Part shown: one piece after another, positions 61,513-64,000 of the stretch
How positions within the stretch are numbered: the first letter of the stretch is position 1
Layout: the number at the start of each line of letters is the position of its first letter
From: a bacterium
GTDB taxonomy: Bacteria; Zhuqueibacterota; Zhuqueibacteria; Oleimicrobiales; Geothermoviventaceae
DNA length: 64,000 bases
Direction: 5' to 3'
NCBI GenBank assembly: GCA_028275345.1
Contig: JAPWUV010000003.1
Coordinates: 248,001-312,000 of the forward strand
The notes under the pieces: generated by a model
The model's input: the letters and a program-made list of their open reading frames with translations, nothing else
Told to the model about the DNA's origin: nothing
Database searches by the model: none
Made by a program: the position numbers and the translations under genes

Positions 61513-63564
61513 ATGACGAAACGTCTGCTTTATCGGACCTTGGTCGTGGTGGCCATAGTACTGGTGGCCCTTTTCCAACTGTATCCCACCGTCCGAGTGA
61601 GCACTCTGGAACGAAAGCTGAATGCGCAGCTGGCGGAGCTTGCCCGGCTCACGGGAGCGACCGAGGCGGACTTGCGGAACGCTCTCGCCACCCGTGAATT
61701 GGAGGGGATGGTCCGTCGGATGCTCGCGGGCGATGCGAGCGCTCTCAATCGAGCCAGTGGGCTGGTTCGCCAGATTGTGCATACCCATGAGCAGCTCGGC
61801 GACCTTCAGGGGAGGGCCATCAGGAAGGGATTGGACCTCCAGGGAGGGACTTACCTCGTCTACGAGGTGGATCTGCCGGGCCTGCTGATGCAGGTGGCGC
61901 ACAACAAGGACGAACGCTTCGAGCAGATCGTCCGCGCATCGGTCGAGGAGATGCAAAGCACCGGCGGGGACTTCTTCGACATCCTGCGCCGCCGTCTGGA
62001 AGAGAATAACCTCCGGCTGAGCCGCTACTTCGGCAAGATGGGCGAGTCCGAGGACAAGATCATTAGCGACCTTCGCCGCGAGGCCGAGGACGCCATCGAT
62101 CGCACGCTGGAGAAGCTCCGGTATCGGATCGACCAGTTTGGCGTTTCCGAGCCGGCGATCCACAAACAGGGGGCCCATCGCATTGTGGTGGAGTTGGCCG
62201 GCGTTCACGACGTGGAGCGAGCCAAGCGGATCATCGGCACCACGGCTCTCCTGGAGTTCAAGCTCGAAAAGGACCCGCAGGTGGTGCAGGCCACCATCTC
62301 CGCCATCGATCGCACCCTGCGGCGCATCCGCTCGGGCGCCGTGGATACCACCCTGCTCGCGCGGGTGGATACCACCCAGCGGCCGGTGCGGAGGGCAGAG
62401 GAAGCTGAGGTGGACGTGTCCGAACTCTTCGGGCAGGGAGCCGAGCAGGCGGGTGTCGACACGGGCCAGGTGATTGTGGATCGACAAACCTTCGAAGAGG
62501 CTCCGTTCTCCTCCCTCTTGCGCCAACTCCCAGGGGTTACAGGCGAGATTGCGGTTCCAGTGCAGAACATGCGGACGGTTGACCGGCTCCTGAAGCTGCC
62601 GGAGATCCAGAATGTGGTCCCCAGGGATGCGGAGTTCCTCTGGTCGAACAAGCCGATCCGTCTGGGCGACTCCGAATACTACTTGCTCTACCTCGTGAAC
62701 CGCAATCCTGAGCTCGTCGGGAAATACATCACTTCGGCGACGGTCCGCGTTGGAGCAGGCGAGACCACGCTTCGGGGAAATGAGCCCAAGGTGACGCTGA
62801 CCCTGGATGCTCAGGGGGCAAGGATCTTTGCTCGCGTGACGGGCGCCAACGTGGGCAAGAAGCTGGCGATCGTGTTGGATGGCCGAGTCGCCTCGGCCCC
62901 AGTGATCCGCGAGAGGATCCCCAGCGGGAACGCCCAGATCGATGGTCTCGACACGATGGAGGAGGCCAAGGACCTGGCCCTGGTCCTGAGGACAGGCGCC
63001 CTTCCTGCTCCCGTGGAGGTGATCGAGGAGCGGACCGTCGGGCCTTCGCTCGGGCAGGATTCCATCGATCGGGGGCAGAAAGCGGCCATCATCGGGGCGA
63101 TCCTCGTTGTGGTGTTCATGGTGGTTTACTATCGGCTTTCCGGGTTGATTGCTGACTTCGCACTGGTGCTGAACATGCTTCTGATCTTGGCGGCGCTGGC
63201 AGCCTTCCGGGCCACCTTGACCATGCCCGGAATCGCCGGGATCACCTTGACCATCGGCATGGCCGTCGATGCGAATGTGCTCATCTTCGAGCGCATCCGC
63301 GAAGAACTCCGCGCTGGGAAGACGGTGCGTGCCGCCGTGGATGCGGGGTTCTCGCGAGCCTTCGTGACGATCCTGGATGCGAACGTGACGACCCTCCTCA
63401 CCGCCTTGGTCCTGTATCAGTTCGGTACGGGACCGGTGCGAGGTTTTGCCGTGACGTTGTCCATCGGGCTGATTGCCAACTTGATCACGGCTGTTTTCGT
63501 AGCCCGCGTCATCTTCGACCACATCCTGGCGCGCCGACCGGCCACGGCGGCCCTGAGCATCTGA
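61513..63564 (+). CDS. secD: Protein translocase subunit SecD
   Basis: The 683-residue product pulls translocating proteins out of SecYEG on the periplasmic side using the proton gradient. One N-terminal TM (LLYRTLVVVAIVLVALFQLYP) is followed by the large periplasmic P1 domain with GLDLQGGTYLVYEV and the SecD-specific VTLTLDAQGARIFARVT and AIVLDGRVASAPVI. Five C-terminal TMs close it, containing GPSLGQDSIDRGQKAAIIG, GITLTIGMAVDANVLIFERIREEL and FVTILDANVTTLLTALVL. P1 is somewhat extended (about 290-400). SecF follows after 29 bases. Confidence 0.97.
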   Translation: MTKRLLYRTLVVVAIVLVALFQLYPTVRVSTLERKLNAQLAELARLTGATEADLRNALATRELEGMVRRMLAGDASALNRASGLVRQIVHTHEQLGDLQGRAIRKGLDLQGGTYLVYEVDLPGLLMQVAHNKDERFEQIVRASVEEMQSTGGDFFDILRRRLEENNLRLSRYFGKMGESEDKIISDLRREAEDAIDRTLEKLRYRIDQFGVSEPAIHKQGAHRIVVELAGVHDVERAKRIIGTTALLEFKLEKDPQVVQATISAIDRTLRRIRSGAVDTTLLARVDTTQRPVRRAEEAEVDVSELFGQGAEQAGVDTGQVIVDRQTFEEAPFSSLLRQLPGVTGEIAVPVQNMRTVDRLLKLPEIQNVVPRDAEFLWSNKPIRLGDSEYYLLYLVNRNPELVGKYITSATVRVGAGETTLRGNEPKVTLTLDAQGARIFARVTGANVGKKLAIVLDGRVASAPVIRERIPSGNAQIDGLDTMEEAKDLALVLRTGALPAPVEVIEERTVGPSLGQDSIDRGQKAAIIGAILVVVFMVVYYRLSGLIADFALVLNMLLILAALAAFRATLTMPGIAGITLTIGMAVDANVLIFERIREELRAGKTVRAAVDAGFSRAFVTILDANVTTLLTALVLYQFGTGPVRGFAVTLSIGLIANLITAVFVARVIFDHILARRPATAALSI

Positions 63565-63593
63565 GGGACTGAAGACGAAAGGGTGGTGACGGG

Positions 63594-64000
63594 ATGGAAT
63601 TCCTCCGCGAGCCCAATCTGGACTTCATCGGCGTCCGCAAGTACATGTACGCCCTTTCCGGATCGCTGATCTTGATCGGTATTATCTCGCTCATCGTGCG
63701 TGGAGGTCCGAATTACGGGATCGATTTTCTCGGCGGGACGGCTGTTCAGGTGCGTTTTGAGAAACCGGTACCGATCGCCGCAGTTCGGAGCGCGTTGTCG
63801 ACGATGGGGCTCGGGCAATCGGAGATAAAGTACTTCGGCTCCTCATCCGAGGTATTGATCCGCGTCTCGGGCAAGGGGGAGAACCCCAGGCTTGTGGACG
63901 ACATGATGGCTTCGCTCTCCAGGCTCATCCCCGATAATCCGGCCGAATTGCGACGGGTCGAGCGCGTAGGTCCGAAGATCGGGAGCGAGCTGCGCCGGGC
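63594..64000 (+). CDS. secF: Protein translocase subunit SecF (C-terminus cut by window edge)
   Basis: From the ATG at 63594 the frame is open to the window edge (135 codons). It encodes MEFLREPNLDFIGVRKYMYA, TM1 (LSGSLILIGIISLIV), then GPNYGIDFLGGTAVQVRFEKPV, the SecF form of the D-GG motif, and the start of the periplasmic domain up to VGPKIGSELRR. It is the usual partner downstream of secD, with a GGGTGGTG ribosome site. Confidence 0.96.
   Translation, partial: MEFLREPNLDFIGVRKYMYALSGSLILIGIISLIVRGGPNYGIDFLGGTAVQVRFEKPVPIAAVRSALSTMGLGQSEIKYFGSSSEVLIRVSGKGENPRLVDDMMASLSRLIPDNPAELRRVERVGPKIGSELRR

Noticed and set aside
61231-63522. 763-codon minus-strand frame opposite secD
   Set aside because: Antisense shadow of a certain gene, low-complexity and His-rich.

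Overview
Organism. The DNA is GC-rich and densely coded, and it comes from a diderm bacterium: it encodes a TonB-dependent receptor, an LptE-type lipoprotein, an outer-membrane barrel and an AMIN-domain amidase. Three traits point to the Fibrobacteres-Chlorobi-Bacteroidetes side of the tree. The primary-type sigma factor is short (about 285 aa, no region 1.1) and ends in the Bacteroidetes-like [10 protein letters not shown]. The giant subtilisin ends in a T9SS/FlgD-like sorting domain. The TonB receptor carries a carboxypeptidase-regulatory-like N-terminus. High GC plus E. coli-like TTGACA/TATATT promoters suggest an uncultured lineage such as KSB1 or a relative. This is inference; no rRNA is present to settle it.

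Layout. 1-10.3 kb (minus): a secreted protein cut by the window edge, a TonB receptor with its own promoter and hairpin leader, a two-domain alpha/beta-hydrolase esterase, a GH31 alpha-xylosidase and a Tat-exported enolase-superfamily epimerase. Together they look like plant-polysaccharide or peptide scavenging. 10.4-12.85 kb (minus): a threonine dehydratase between two small overlapping or coupled ORFs, then proline dehydrogenase behind a roughly 500-nt gene-free stretch. 13.5-18.4 kb (minus): ComEC, KDPG aldolase, RNase HII, YraN and a small membrane protein. 18.5-18.8 kb (plus): a small Cys-rich protein with its own promoter. 18.8-32.0 kb (minus): one long closely spaced run read from a strong promoter, uvrB-purD-epimerase-sigma54 activator-lptE-TPR-glycosyltransferase-subtilisin-coaE.

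32.2-40.6 kb (plus): lepA, an ABC ATPase and permease, lepB, hemW, then a GH29 fucosidase. 40.9-44.2 kb (minus): a DPP-IV-type peptidase and RtcA. 44.4-51.6 kb (plus): a phosphohexomutase, deoC, a beta-lactamase-fold serine hydrolase, an unusual GH2-like ectodomain fused to a polytopic membrane domain, and a second dipeptide-epimerase-like enzyme. This group may act on cell-wall fragments. 51.75-52.74 kb (minus): a UroD/MtaA-like protein whose promoter is overlaid by a perfect 10-bp inverted repeat. 53.1-64 kb (plus): the sigma factor, an M23 peptidase, an outer-membrane barrel, a rhomboid protease, a cell-wall amidase, a fused CitD-CitE citrate lyase subunit, CitF, SecD and the start of SecF.

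Most notable: the GH2-like/membrane fusion that seems to have lost both catalytic glutamates; the CitD-CitE fusion; the operator-like palindrome at 52936-52964; the terminator-shaped hairpin inside the start of the amidase gene; and a consistent set of sigma70-type promoters in a genome with a Bacteroidetes-like sigma factor. No tRNA, rRNA, CRISPR array, insertion sequence or prophage was seen.
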